DNA of 64,000 nucleotides from Hemicentrotus pulcherrimus (lineage: Eukaryota; Echinodermata; Echinoidea; Camarodonta; Strongylocentrotidae). Location of the stretch: assembly GCA_003118195.1 (NCBI GenBank), contig BEXV01000864.1:35527-99526 (forward strand), in the 5' to 3' direction. The notes under the pieces were generated by a model. It was not told where the DNA came from and made no database searches. It was given only the letters and a program-made list of their open reading frames with translations. A program made the position numbers and the translations under genes. How positions within the stretch are numbered: the first letter of the stretch is position 1; the number at the start of each line of letters is the position of its first letter. This document shows, one piece after another, positions 51,383 through 63,962 of the stretch.

Positions 51383-51969
51383 TGACATCTCGATCACGGC
51401 TAGCATCATGTTTCTGTTATATTAAGCGTAACACGCAAATGCAGACAGCGTACAGCTAGGGTAACGATATAACCAGGTTTAGGGAACGGGATAATCTTTG
51501 AATTAAACCGAAAGCCATTAGTTTGTTACGTGGCGGACATAAATCGCTCACAACCATGAAAACAATGATTAAAGTACACGAAGCGAAACATCGACTAACG
51601 GTTGTTTATGTTCTTGTTTCTTTTCTTACTACCCTGTAACTCATTGTTTACCGGACTTAAGCACCAATTTGTAACCCTTTCTAGATCATTTTAGTATCTT
51701 TGTTGACTTGTTTGTATGGTGTCCTGCCGAGAGACGGTCCATTATAGATGCTGTCCATGCCAGACACCACGTATCTTTAAAGTCCCATTTACCAGTTCAG
51801 AGAAAGAACAAGCATATAATTTAAATCGTTGTTACTGTTAACAGGGGAGAGAACATGAGAAATTTAAAATTGTGTATAACTTATAAATTTGTATTTACCC
51901 TTTGTAAACAATATGTAATCACTATTATATTTTTGTAACGTTGTCTACTTTTGTATACCGACTTGTTGA

Positions 51970-52004
51970 AAAAAAAGCCTGCAGCTAAAAGCAGGTTTTT
52001 TTTA
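51970..52004. repeat. A-rich/T-rich hairpin, possible retroelement 3' end
   Basis: The sequence reads AAAAAAGCCTGC, loop AGCTAAAA, then GCAGGTTTTTTTT, a hairpin of about 11-12 base pairs with one G-T pair. It follows an AT-rich stretch with no coding signal. Hairpins of this form occur at the 3' ends of some retroelements, but here only the inverted repeat itself is seen. Confidence 0.4.
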
Positions 52005-52685
52005 ATAACATTATTAAAATACATAACATAAACAAACAAACTGATCAAGGACTAACTGTTTGATGGTATTGATAAATGTTGTTTTTGGTTCTTGTAATTA
52101 AAGACTAAAACATCTAAATTTATTATTTTGCTTGTTTTCAATCACATCTGGAATATCTAGTCAATTTCGTAATTGTTGCTGTAGTTGTTGATGATGCATT
52201 ATTTGTTATGTTCTATATTTACAATAGTGTGCATTCTTGTAGCCTTTCAATCAGTCGTCCGGAGCAAGTGGCGATTTTGTTGATGTAAGTACGTGCGAAT
52301 GCACTGACGAGGACTGGAGCTGAGGCTAATGACGGAGTGGAGGATGAGAGTGCAATGAAGCGAGACGAGAGGAGACATGCAACTTTGATGAGGCGGCGTT
52401 CCATTGGGGACTGCCCCCACCGGCAGCCCGGGACAGACAGGCAAGCTTTCCGAGGCATCATCCCATTCACGGCGTCTTCTCATTACCGCATCAACTCAGT
52501 GTTACCCTGTTTGGCAGGAGCAAGGCTGTGTAACGATATCAAATATAGGTATGCATACTAATGATATGCAAATTGTAATAGGGTCATGTGTGTGCATCTT
52601 CCTTTATGTAAATGGAAAAAAAGTGGATAACTTGGACTACTCATCATTTCGATAAATGTGAACTATTTCTAATTCTAAGAATCGA

Positions 52686-52739
52686 TTCAGTTGTCGTCTC
52701 CAAAAATATCTGAAAACATACCTCTTCCATCCTTTTTAA
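52686..52739 (+). pseudogene. Possible LINE-type protein C-terminal tail (fragment)
   Basis: The 17 codons read FSCRLQKYLKTYLFHPF followed by TAA. The pattern F-x-x-RLK-YLxTYLF at a protein end is typical of the last residues of LINE-type reverse transcriptase proteins in invertebrates. Nothing upstream in this frame is clearly reverse transcriptase, so this is a short remnant or a chance match. Confidence 0.25.
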
Positions 52740-54706
52740 TTTGTTCATAGACTAAAGGTTAACCCCTAATATTATATGGAAAAGCCGTTTATAAAAAAAA
52801 AGATTCTTCTTATTCTTACATACATGGGTGTATTTATTATTATTGATAATCAGTATTAGAGTTGTTGTTGAGCAAGATGTTCCTAAAAAAATAATTACAT
52901 ATTTTTCTGTAAGATTTGCTTTTTTGCATGTGTCCGGCCTTACCACGTCGCCGATCGTTCCCTTTAGAAGAGAATGATGATACATTTCAGAGAATATATT
53001 GACGAATAGAGGCATCTCGTCGGTGAATTGTTCTGGGAAAACACCATGGGTTCGATTACGTAATCCAATACTGACATCTGAGGATGAGAACAAAATGATG
53101 TGACACACTCGTCTCTCGGGAAAAAGTCATGAAATAGTCATGAAATAGTCATGAATATGTACATAAGGCAGGCCCATCTTTTAGTCTACCCCCTCCCTCA
53201 CCTCGCTTCTATCGCAAAATCACTCTGTTAAGTGTGCTGTTTTTGCATAATCATTTGAAAATAATATTTCTAAGTTCTGTAAATTAATTTTTACTTTTTG
53301 CCTAACGGTACATGATACATTAGAGCTATGGTATATGATGTACATCCAGAGTTTTTAGGAAATCGAGATAATCAATGACAGCAACTATGTAAGTTCTCAT
53401 TATTTTAACTTTTTAATACGAGAATATGCTTTTTAAGATGTTAAGGAAAACAATTAGGAAGTTTAGGAAGTTAAGAAAATAGTTAACTGTCCCCGTGCCG
53501 TTCATCAATTTACTCCGGCTAAATATTTGAATTTGTATTCAATGTATTTGCTTTCAAAATTATGTTACAGACAGACACGGAGAATGTTGTCCAAAAAAAG
53601 TCCTCTTTGAGAATCGCTTTATGCATTATTTGTATTTCTTGTTTGTCTTGAAATCTATTTCACCTGTACATGATTTCTTTTGTCAGAGCCCAAAATAGTT
53701 AAAATGGCCTTAATCCATTTGAGCGGGCATACTTACATGCTTATGCTGGATGGTGTCTTTAGAGAAAGAAAACAAGAAAAGTGTGCGATGAAAATAATTA
53801 TAGCATCATTGAATACAATCTTGTCATCAAAATTATATAGGAGCAACAACATGCATGACAAAAGTTTTTCCAAGCAAGAATTGATGTATATGCGCTTAGA
53901 GACTTTGTATTAGAACGCTTACATTATAGTTTCATCATCTTATCGGTTTTTTTTTTCATGTTTCGTTGCATTCCATTTGTGGCGAAAGAAGGGGGTTTTG
54001 GGCTCACGACAAAAAAAAACAAAAAAACAAAAAACTTACTTCTATCAATTTTTTCCTTGAGCGGCACCTAAACTCAGTAAGAAGTCTGCATAGTCGGCGT
54101 CTGATTGGTTACTTTCCGCAGTCACGTGGTCACACCGATGGCGTCATTGTATTATCTTTTAGAAAAATGTAAAAAGCCTGACGTTGCATATAACTTTCAA
54201 AATAATAATGCAGACATTTATAACGCGCAACGTTCTTTCCAGAGGGTAGTCAAGGCCCTTATAACAAAAATATCAGTGACAGAAAACTTTACTCTGAAGG
54301 TGCTTATACAATCTATATTTTGTGTTAAAGATTAAGAAAATAGGAATGGTAAATAATCAGAACCAGTTTAAGAAAAAGAACATGTAACAGAAATGGGGAA
54401 AAGAGAAATTTGTGAAAATGGACGAAATGGGTCGAGAGGTGGAGAGAACGTCGAAAAGTAAGAAAGACGAAAGAGGAAAATCTAACCATTTCAGCTGACG
54501 CATCCTTTTTTTCAACTCCATGCTTCTTTCAATTTTCCTCTCTGTTTTAGTAATCTCTTCGTGTATTGAGGAGCGAATTAAAAAAAAATGGAATTAGATG
54601 AAAACATGCCATTTTCCCGACTTGTGATTGTTATACACTGTACTACTAACGGCCTTCAACTGTCTTTTTATGCTCGAAGAGAAAAATGCATTATTTTACG
54701 AGTGGT

Positions 54707-54758
54707 AGATCTTTGATGAGTACTTAATGTGGAGATCTTTGATGAGTACCTAATGTGG
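54707..54758. repeat. 26-bp tandem duplication
   Basis: AGATCTTTGATGAGTACyTA plus ATGTGG occurs twice head to tail (54707-54732 and 54733-54758) with one difference. The high identity suggests a recent event. Confidence 0.9.
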
Positions 54759-56981
54759 AACGAATGGGTGTCATGTAACAGGATACACGCCATCTAAACA
54801 AAAGGGGAGGGCGAAGTTCGCCCACCCTTTTCATTTTCTAACTCCCTTCCCAACGATGAACAGGGGTGAACGCAAATGTCAAATCCCCCCGTCAAATTTA
54901 GCCAGTCAATGAACTTTCCATTCATGTTTTTATTCTGAATAGAGGGGAGGGAGAAAGAGTGAGACTTCGGAATGAATACGCGGGTTGGACACAGCAAACT
55001 CCCCGAGTGTTTATACGTCGACGCAGCTCGACAGCAAAACCTGAGCAGGAGATATAGGCAATGGTTGGCGGAGTGCGCCGGTGCGCGGTCCCCGCACGCG
55101 ACATGGAATCCCCATACCACTCAACGCCTGAACCGAACGGGGCCTCCGTAAGACCACACTTAGTATTCCATACGTGACGCTCCGGATTACCATCCTACAT
55201 AAATTCAGGGCGTCGGAGTTACAAGGCTTTTTAACAACTTACCAAATGCTTGCCTGAGTGATGAATGCGGGTGACTGTCAATCTAGATCTAACTACCCGA
55301 TGTTCTACATCTACTAATGGGTCTTAATCTTAATGTACTATAGAAATATTCATACCGTGCAAACAAGAAAATAATTCAAACACAAAACAAAGAGCATTGT
55401 TAGAAAATTAATTTCGTTGTTCATAAAAACTTGTTCTTTACTTGAAGTAGGTATACATGAATAATCCTTTGCAGATGAAGTCATACAAGTGAAAAGCACC
55501 GTGAGAATTTATTGTCCCGAGTCGTAGAGACTCAGACAATAAAGAAACCTTTCAAAGAACACAACTTTGCCTTCTCCGTCATTTATTAGATATTATGTCG
55601 AAATTAACTCTCTTTTTTTTTCATTTTTATATTGGGGAAGATTGAATGGGAAAATTCCTGCTAAAATTGATTCCAAGATGAAGCCTTTACATTTCTAACT
55701 CTTGATTGTTCTGTGTTAGGGAATTGAATGAATTTTGATTGATCCATTGATTCAAATTATGAGATGCCTAAATTATGATGAAAATGCAATAATATATGAA
55801 TAATAATGATTCGAGACTGATTCAAGTTTTAATCCGAATAAATCATCATTAATTTTGTTTATTATGTATCAATATATCAAGTCATTATCACGTGAAAAGC
55901 ATAATTTACAACCCAAAATAAAAATGATCCACATCTAACAATCATAATTATTTGCCTAATTTCTTTTTAATCAATATGATTTGTGTAAAAAAAAAAATCA
56001 TGATATAGTGTGTACATTTCTTTTAAAGAAATATCAATTATAAGAAAATTATTATTTGACTAACAAACATTCAAACAAAGTAATATTGAATCGGTTTAAT
56101 AGGCCATGGCCAAATAATAAAAACATAAATGTGCGATATTGTCATGGTTTTGAACCGCTACTATCCCGGCTGTTAACGGTTATGACTGAGACCATGACTA
56201 GTAGTGTTCCATAGCTCATTGTGATTTAACCAATAAATTAAATAGGGTTTCATTTATTGTCATAATCATTAAGTAAATGCTATCAAACACAGTAATCATA
56301 TAAACAAGACTGTTTTGAAATCATGTAACCACGTTTTTCTATTTCTTGTCTGTCCTTCTCCTCCTTCTCCTCCCGCCCCTATTTAAGACATTTTAAAAAA
56401 AATTATAACGCGCAACAAAGGTCCTACGCCCATTTATTTAGCTCTGTGTAATACGATACCTAAATCTGAAGCGAAAAAAAACGCCAAAGTTTACCACGTC
56501 ATATATAAACTAGCCTTTAGACTCCTCATCACAACTTCAGATTTTTGTCCACCCCCATATTTTTTTCACATCACTTATATATTCGGATGAGTGTCAGTAT
56601 GCGTGCAACGTCTATAAGCTCGAGTTATGTAATGACACCCTGGTGACAGAAGTCGCAATTTTCTAATCAGTTATATCATGACATCTGATTTATGATGTCT
56701 AATACTAGTCACCAGAGAGCGTTTGATAATTTCTCTTTGCTCCTTCCTGATCGCATGTGCGTGACTTGTGTACGCCTCCACATCATGATGTAGGAATTCG
56801 ATGCGCTCAATATGATACAACACTTTGCTGTATTTCGTCACAAAATCCGATACTACACGATCTGACTATACGATCCGAATTGGAAGGAATTTATAAAAGC
56901 ATTAGATATAAACATCCAAAGAGTCACGGAAAATCTGAATAATCAAAGATCTAAGTAATCATAATATGCTCAACGAAATCT

Positions 56982-57127
56982 GGGACCTGTTTCACAAAGC
57001 TTTTTTTTCATTGACAAATGACACAAATCAGTGACAAATCTGTTGATAACCAATCTGAAGCAAGGTTTTCAGCAGCTTATAACAAAAACTGTCATTTGTC
57101 ACTGATGACAAGTTTTGTGAAACGCCC
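56982..57127. mobile_element. MITE-like inverted-repeat element with GTTTCACAAA ends
   Basis: The left end reads GGGACCTGTTTCACAAAGCTT and the right end, reverse-complemented, reads GGGGCGTTTCACAAAACTT. A second inverted pair lies inside, ATCAGTGACAAAT at about 57028 and its complement at about 57091. The 146-bp length and lack of coding sequence fit a miniature element. Similar ends are, from memory, common in marine invertebrate genomes. No clear target duplication is seen. Confidence 0.6.
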
Positions 57128-57556
57128 CTCCCCCCTGTATTTCATGTTTACTATACTGCAGGAGCAGAATCTAAATCGGCTCAGAGTCGTAGTGACGTCA
57201 GACCAGTAGTACGGTTGTCTACGATTAAATGCCGACTTGGCTTTTATTCTCAATATAAGGCTTAAAAAATCTAACATTCAGGTTGTTAGTATTCTTATCA
57301 CTATTTAGAACCTAATTCATACAGATGGTGTTGATTGAGATTTTCAGTTCTGATATAATGCCATATCTTTGAAAATCGAATCGCAGGATGATCGTATAGT
57401 GAGCGGTGGGCTTTATAATTTTCAGTATATATAATAATCAGTAAACCTCCGGCATGATGATATTCATACCCTTTTACTTTGTACTTAGGCATATTCTCTA
57501 ATATGGAAAAAGTATTTGATAATTTTTGTGATCTTTACTGCCACTTATGATTAAAT

Positions 57557-57885
57557 TAAATATGATGATTATAAAAATATATAGAATTTGAAACCAAAGA
57601 ATCACTTAATCCGGTAATATAGCATTTTTGTAAATTTCATTACGAAATGATTAGCAGACTGTTTATTTATTATTATTGTCGCATTGTGAATGAGCTATTG
57701 TAAATTCAATCTGTCTGAACTAAATATGATGATTATAAAAATATATCGAATTTGAAACCAAAAATCACTTCATCTGGTAATACAGCATTTTGGTGATTTT
57801 CATTAGGAAATGATGAGCAGACTGTTTATGTATTATTATTGTCGAGTTGTTAATGATTTTTTTTTAAAGCCAATCTATCTGAAAT
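57557..57885. repeat. 164-bp tandem duplication
   Basis: Two head-to-tail units start with TAAATATGATGATTATAAAA at 57557 and 57721. Both continue through GAATTTGAAACCAAA, the TCACTT-AT-TGGTAATA segment, GAGCAGACTGTTTAT (GCAGACTGTTTAT in unit 1), TATTATTATTGTCG and CAATCT-TCTGAA. Scattered substitutions and small indels separate them, so the duplication is not very recent. No coding content is seen. Confidence 0.9.
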
Positions 57886-58547
57886 AATTACAGTAATTAT
57901 TTGAAATACTTAAAAATAATGCATACGTTTGAATATTAAAACTAAATAAAATAGTCATTTAATCATACTTCAGAAAACAATTTCTACCGTGTAAATGGGC
58001 TAAATTGATATTTTAATGCTTTTTCTCAAGCCTTTATAGATGAAGTTCAGTTCTGTTCAGGCGATTACATTGTATTTGTGTGTATTGCAAGGTTCTGGAT
58101 TCATCAAAATGATAAGAAATTTGGCCAAGTCTTGGTAAAGTTACAAACACTGTACACAGAAAGATGTATATGGGACTACACGAACACGTGGCGAAAAAAT
58201 CCTACCCTGTATTTTTACGATGTTCCATGACTATTTAGAATATGAAGGCATTTGAAGAGCCGTGCTTTTCAGGGAACATGTTTGATCTGACGTTCTTCCA
58301 CACATGCGTAATAACAACGATAACTCTCACAAATTATTTTCATCTCTTCCCAGAACTCAACCTTGTCTTTAAAATGCCCATGCTATACCATGTACCTGTA
58401 TAAAATTAAAATTAAATCTTTCAATAAATGACATGACCATGGTGCCCGATATACTGAACCAGTAAAACCACGGCTGTCCTTAGGGTGATTCATTTACCAG
58501 ATTCTTATCGACTGATTCAGCGAAGATTTTGCCGAAATACAGAAAAA

Positions 58548-59114
58548 AGGGATAGTAGGGTTTTGTTGCAGAGGGCGCTACACAAAAAAAATGTTGTGAG
58601 ATAATGAAAAAGTGAGTGTCAATCTAAAAATCAAGATAATATTTAATTGACAAAATCATCTTTGTTTCATCAAAATCGGTTCAGAGACGGCTGAAATATA
58701 ACAATTTCTAATACTTGTGTACCACCACAAATATTAGATATTTTGACAAATTTGAAAAAACCGTTGAAAAAAAAACGAAATAATTCCTTTTTACGTCGTG
58801 TTTCAGGCAATGCCGATGTTGGCTTTTTTGTTGGCATTTTCGTGTTGCTTATATTACCCACAATCAATTAGCCAGCTCATGTATTGTTATTTTTAATTAA
58901 ATCATTAATTAACGTCACCGTGATTTTGTTTTTTAAGTGGAGCTGAATTGGTATGATCGTATTGGCTAAATTTCATACATTTTGGAGTCTAAAATTACAT
59001 TCTAAGCAATTTTAGGTTCTAAAAGGGCACTATAAATGTTATAGATAAGAATAAGAGCAATAACCATGCACTTTGAAGGCATTTGCGGTCTGAAAACAGA
59101 ACTCAACTATCCCT
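58548..59114. mobile_element. Candidate non-autonomous DNA element with AGGGATAGT ends
   Basis: The left end AGGGATAGTAG and the right end (reverse complement) AGGGATAGTTG form an inverted repeat 567 bp apart. TTAA follows the right end (59115-59118); the left flank is A-rich and could be a decayed TTAA. The ends resemble those of the better preserved element at 63268-63859 (AGGG start, TTAA flank). The short inverted repeat makes this a moderate call. Confidence 0.4.
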
Positions 59115-59935
59115 TTAAGTTCTATCCAATTAATGTAACCCTATATGTGCATGTTCATGAGATCTGGCAAGTGATGTAATTCCTGGTGTAAAATACTCTG
59201 CTACAACTTTTCTCATCATTTGTTTGTCTCCGTATTTTACATCAGTGAAAATTATGAATCAATGGCACTTTGCAAATGAAAGGACCTCAAGGTTTCTCGT
59301 GCGTTGCAAAAGTTCAACTTAAAGTCAAAATAGTATCCATTACACATCAAGATATTTGTATTTTAAATATCAATGAGAGATAGCCAACGCTACTCAAGAA
59401 CATTTCAAAAGTCAACAGTAAACTTTGTTATTGGGAAACGCAGAATTGTCTATACATCAGAAGTCAATGTTTTTGTTTGTTTGAATAAATGTTGACACTG
59501 TCGAAAAGATGCATATTTTCATAATTGTCAATAGGTTAAATATTTCGTCACCTTTTATTATTGGAAAGTTTAAAGAATATAGAGAAGTGAGAAGAACGTT
59601 ATGTCCAAGTGAAATATAACACCTCCTATTTTTCATTGAACCCGCGAGCAAAGAGTCTTCAATTCGCTCCCTCCGTCTACATACCCTGAAACCACAGACT
59701 CTAACACTTAACCACGAGTCGTATTGCCTTGAGCGGAGCCTAGATTTGCCAGTTTCTGAATGTGTTCCGAGCAGCTTACGTAGTACAGACCCTATTAGTA
59801 GTCTCACTGTGCAGACACACCGTTACAGACATCGGCTGAGACGGATTTGCGACTACAAACTACCCTCACTGTCTTCATATGTTTATTTAACATTTTATCC
59901 ATTTATAAACACACATTCACACACGCCGACACAAT

Positions 59936-60189
59936 TATGAAGAGTTGAATTCCAAAAGGAACTAAATCAATTTTTGATGAAAGGTTAGTTATTGATATCT
60001 GAACATTTTTTCATTTAAGTACCCGTCTTTCAACAAAAGTATTTACCTAAATGTTGGGAGCAATTATGAAAAATGCAATTTCTAATATTTCTTTTCAATA
60101 GACACTTTTACAAAGTCGGGTAAACAAATTCTTTTTTCTTAGAAGTTGCAAAAACCCATTTAGCTCCTTTTGGAATTAAACTCTTCATA
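59936..60189. mobile_element. MITE with about 30-bp terminal inverted repeats and TA flanks
   Basis: The left end is TATGAAGAGTTGAATTCCAA followed by AAGGAACTAAAT. The right end, reverse-complemented, is TATGAAGAGTTTAATTCCAA followed by AAGGAGCTAAAT. Only two of 32 positions differ. Each end is bordered by TA, as expected for elements that duplicate TA. At 254 bp with no coding frame it is a non-autonomous element, inferred to be Tc1/mariner-like or similar. Confidence 0.8.
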
Positions 60190-62124
60190 TACACACCCAC
60201 ATACATACGCGCGCACGTACTGTACTCCTCCGCGTTTCTCTTGCTGAAATCACGTTCCCCCCATTGTTTTTATTTTTTCCTTATTAAGTTACCCCTTTTC
60301 TGAGTTACCGACTAGAAACACATTTAAACTCAGTTAGGCAAATGTCATGAATTATTCAGGACAAATACATTACTTTATGCAAACCATAAGTGTATTTCAT
60401 TTCTCTGAAGATGAAATGCGCTATAGAAGCTAAGGTTATTATCATTATTATTATTATTCTGTAAAACCGAGTATTCAAAGTCTTTCGGAAGCGCATAGAG
60501 ACTTTATATCGTAATGTGCTAATGATATGCGTTATATACAAGAATGCATATTATTCTTAATGTGACTTCATCAGAAAAAATTATAATGCTGTCAAAGTAT
60601 GATACATAATATCATCTTGTCAAAATTTTCACGGAGAATCAATTAACATTATATGATCATCTGATAAATCTAAGATCAATTATTCAGATTTACATTAGTT
60701 TCTAATCAACTCATGTTACGTTAGACACCATTTTAATTAAATAATAACTTAACGTATCAATATTTATCACACTGTCCTTCAATCTCTCTTTCTGTTTTCG
60801 TTAAAATCTTAGTTCGGAAACTAGATAAGTTTCTATCCCGAAATGAACGTGATCAGTTAGGTTACCCCATGCTGCGAATTAAGGACGCTGAAATTTATGG
60901 GCGTTTTTGTTGATATTCCTATTATCATCATCAACTCACGCCGAAGATTTGCTAACCTAGCCTGCCGAATCGTTAGCAACAATTGCATTGTATAAAAGCA
61001 TGTGTGCCCTACATAAAATGACGAGGTATTTTCAAAGGGTGAGCCAACGTTCCCATTGAGGCATAAATTCTGTCTCCCGCCTCTTTTGTGAAACCTCTCT
61101 GATTCGAGAAAACCGATGTTCTTCTACCGCAACCAGCTATTCAACCAAACAGTCGATAGGTTGCCTACATTGCTGTCAGCTAAACAATTTTTTTTTATAT
61201 CATGGGTGAGTTTCTGAATATCTGGCATGGAGGGAGTATAAATCAAAGGAAAAGAGACAATGGGAACAGACCATAAGAAGGGACAATACACTGTGGGACT
61301 CCAAGTTTGTCTAAAGATGTGCCTATCCTTGACCGAGAGTGAGCCAGACTTGGTGTCTACGAAGAGACGGTATCACTCGGAGGGGGCAGCAACGCACCCC
61401 CAAAACAAGAGCCTCTCCTCACCAAAAAGAAGAAGCCTCGTCTCAGCTTCCCGCTGTCTGTTGGAATTTTTGTCTTTCTTTCTCCCGAATTCTGTAATTT
61501 TCAAGCGACAGAAATTAAAAAGAATTGTTGAAAGAGAGAAAGAGATGGCGTGTTAAATCACACCGTTGAATGATCTATTCATGACGACACAGAAGAAGAA
61601 CTTCGTGGGGAAATGATGTTCACCCCTACTATTTTTATAAAACGGCATAATGGTATACTAAGATATTCAAAATTAGTGTTCCCATAATTATATTGCAGAA
61701 AAAAATATCAAAGAGCCATTTCATGCAGCGGCTTATCAGGTCATGCATCGGGCCCCGGCACAGTTACGTGTGATTGCAGTCTGTTCTCCTTTCTCTTTCA
61801 GTAAACTAAAATAACAGGTCGTTTTTATGTAGAGAGATGGGAAGATCATACTCATTACAAAATAAATCTGTATTTTACTTATGTGACGTATAGTATCTTT
61901 GTTTTGTTGGTATGCTCTTATTTCATTCCGAAACTATGATTCCACTTCCATTTTGTTCTCAGACTCGCCTGACTTTCATTGATTTGTTAGGCCCTTTACT
62001 AAAAAGCATTTTAATATAATTTGTGTAGAATGTTGCGTCAGTTATTATGCATCGTCGCCTCTCTTTTAGATGAAGTATCGAAAGTTATGGCAATTTAATC
62101 CGTTTGACGTTAAATTCAAAACAA

Positions 62125-62180
62125 CAACAATAATAATAATAATAATGATATTATCATTATTATTATTATTATTATTATTA
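62125..62180. repeat. (AAT)n-(ATT)n inverted microsatellite
   Basis: (AAT)n then TGATATTATCA then (ATT)n forms a long AU-type hairpin directly against the left end of the MITE at 62181. Confidence 0.9.
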
Positions 62181-62467
62181 TTTTCATAAGTGTGGTAAAG
62201 CCCATGTATCGTCAAAATAATGACAAACAGGCCCATCATGCGGGAGAAATGAGTGATGGCGCAAAATGCTTGTCAGTGTTCATTCACTGGAATATAGGCC
62301 TATAATTATATCCCTGTCCATCCCACCTTCTTGGTCTAATTACCGGTCTAAACGTCCCTGCCATTCTCCAATCGAAATCCATTGACGTCTCTTCCATTCA
62401 TTTCTCCCGCATGATGGGACTGTTTGTCATTTGACGAGACATGGGCTTTATACCACACTTATGAAAA
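62181..62467. mobile_element. Long-TIR MITE or foldback element
   Basis: The ends form an inverted repeat of about 70 bp: TTTTCATAAGTGTGGTA, then AAAGCCCATGT-TCGTCAAA, then TGACAAACAG-CCCATCATG and CGGGAGAAATGA. The two arms differ by a few substitutions and small indels. The middle (about 62260-62390) is unique and non-coding. The left end sits directly against an (AAT)n/(ATT)n tract at 62125-62180, which itself can fold. The element is 287 bp long. No target duplication is obvious because the left flank is microsatellite. Confidence 0.85.
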
Positions 62468-63267
62468 GGCTATAGCATCTTAAAAGCAGCTAGGAAATAG
62501 TTTGGTTTCGTATTAATAGGTTTAGGCTAATCGCGTGAAGAGGTCCCTAGGCCCGTGGAGCTAGCCCGGTTAACGGATCCATTGAATCTGGTGGGGGGGA
62601 TCTATTGTAGGGGTTTCACAACAGAGGTATTGAGCCCCGTCTGATCTGACAAATGAGCGATTTCGATTGCCCCTCGCGTTCGATAACAACCCTCATTTTG
62701 TGGGCCGGACGATTTGTCAGTCAAGCTTATCTCCACAACAATGGCGGAGTGAAAGTTGGATGACAGCATTTTAGGGGATGCGACCTTGATGTATACATGA
62801 GGTAAGAAAAGGCATATTCCTACTCCACTAATAATATGGAGAGGAGGAGGGGTGGGGATGATTTTACCCTCCTCAGTTTCCAAAATGTGTTACCATCATG
62901 ATCACTGTTGGTATTAGAAGAAGAAAAAGTTTAGCACTAAATTAAATTCAGGAGCAAAGGAGACCATATCCATATAGCACTAATGACATGAGGAAAATTC
63001 TTATACTTAAATTGCGATTAGGTTTCCATTCATATTGTTATCCCCCTGCACTTTCTATCTCTCTCCCCCTTCCTCTCAGATCTTTCCCCCTTCTCAAAGT
63101 ATTTCTCCTGTTCCATTCCCCTCCTATTCTCTCTACCTCACTTTCACAGTTTTGCTCTCTTACCCCTATTTTTCCTTCTGGCTCAGTTTGTCTTGCTATT
63201 ATGTTCTCGCTCCCCTATCTCCTTCATAAAGCCATCATTTCATCATATTTTTATTCTCTCGACTTAA

Positions 63268-63859
63268 AGGGAAATCCATCCCAAAAAGACATCTACTCTA
63301 AACGAAAGCAGAAAAATCAGAGAAGCAAACTCTTGAAAGTTTTAATTGAATCTGACTAAATATATATAAGAAAGTTATGATTTTTTGAAATTTGTATTTC
63401 ACTATACGTATGGGCACTTCAAATTGGCTGAAGCGGTAATGTCAATGCGATGTAGTGCCGGACTACTTTCCTACCTAATACAACATATATAAAATGACAA
63501 AACTCTAATTATTTAAAAAATCATTGCTCAGGAGGGTCTTTACTTTTTAGAGGACCGTTAGTAATATGATATCTATAAAATCTTTTGAGTAGTGCCCCGA
63601 GGGAGAAGGAATTTACGAGAAAAACAGAAATTAGTGATATTTTTGTACACGCCAAATGGGAGAGTAGTCAACGTCCTACGTCACAATCCACTGACCAAAC
63701 TACCAATTTGAGATTCGCATAGATTTAGTGATCACATATTTCAAACATTCACAACTTCCTTACTATTGGTCCGATTCATTTCAAGCTTTTGTCATTCTGT
63801 TTCTGTTATTGTTCTCCTTCCATATACTCATCAACTTATTGCAAGGGTAGGATTTCCCT
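63268..63859. mobile_element. Non-autonomous DNA element with TTAA target duplication
   Basis: TTAA at 63264-63267 and 63860-63863 flanks an element that starts AGGGAAATCCATCCC and ends, reverse-complemented, AGGGAAATCCTACCC. The 15-bp ends match at 13 positions. The 592-bp interior has no transposase frame. A TTAA duplication is characteristic of piggyBac and Kolobok-type transposases, so the element was probably mobilised by one of these. Confidence 0.75.
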
Positions 63860-63952
63860 TTAAGATCTCTCTTCCTTCCTTTTTTGTCCTTCCATCTCGT
63901 CACTCCCTTGCTATCATCTTGACGAATTCTCTTCCCGACATAACCATAAGGC

Positions 63953-63962
63953 TCCCCCCCCC

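Noticed and set aside
61260..61556. 98-codon plus-strand frame preceded by GAGTATAAATCAAAGG
   Set aside because: The TATA-like motif is only about 20 bp before the ATG and the peptide has no domain I recognise. Without homology or transcript data it is not separable from a chance frame.
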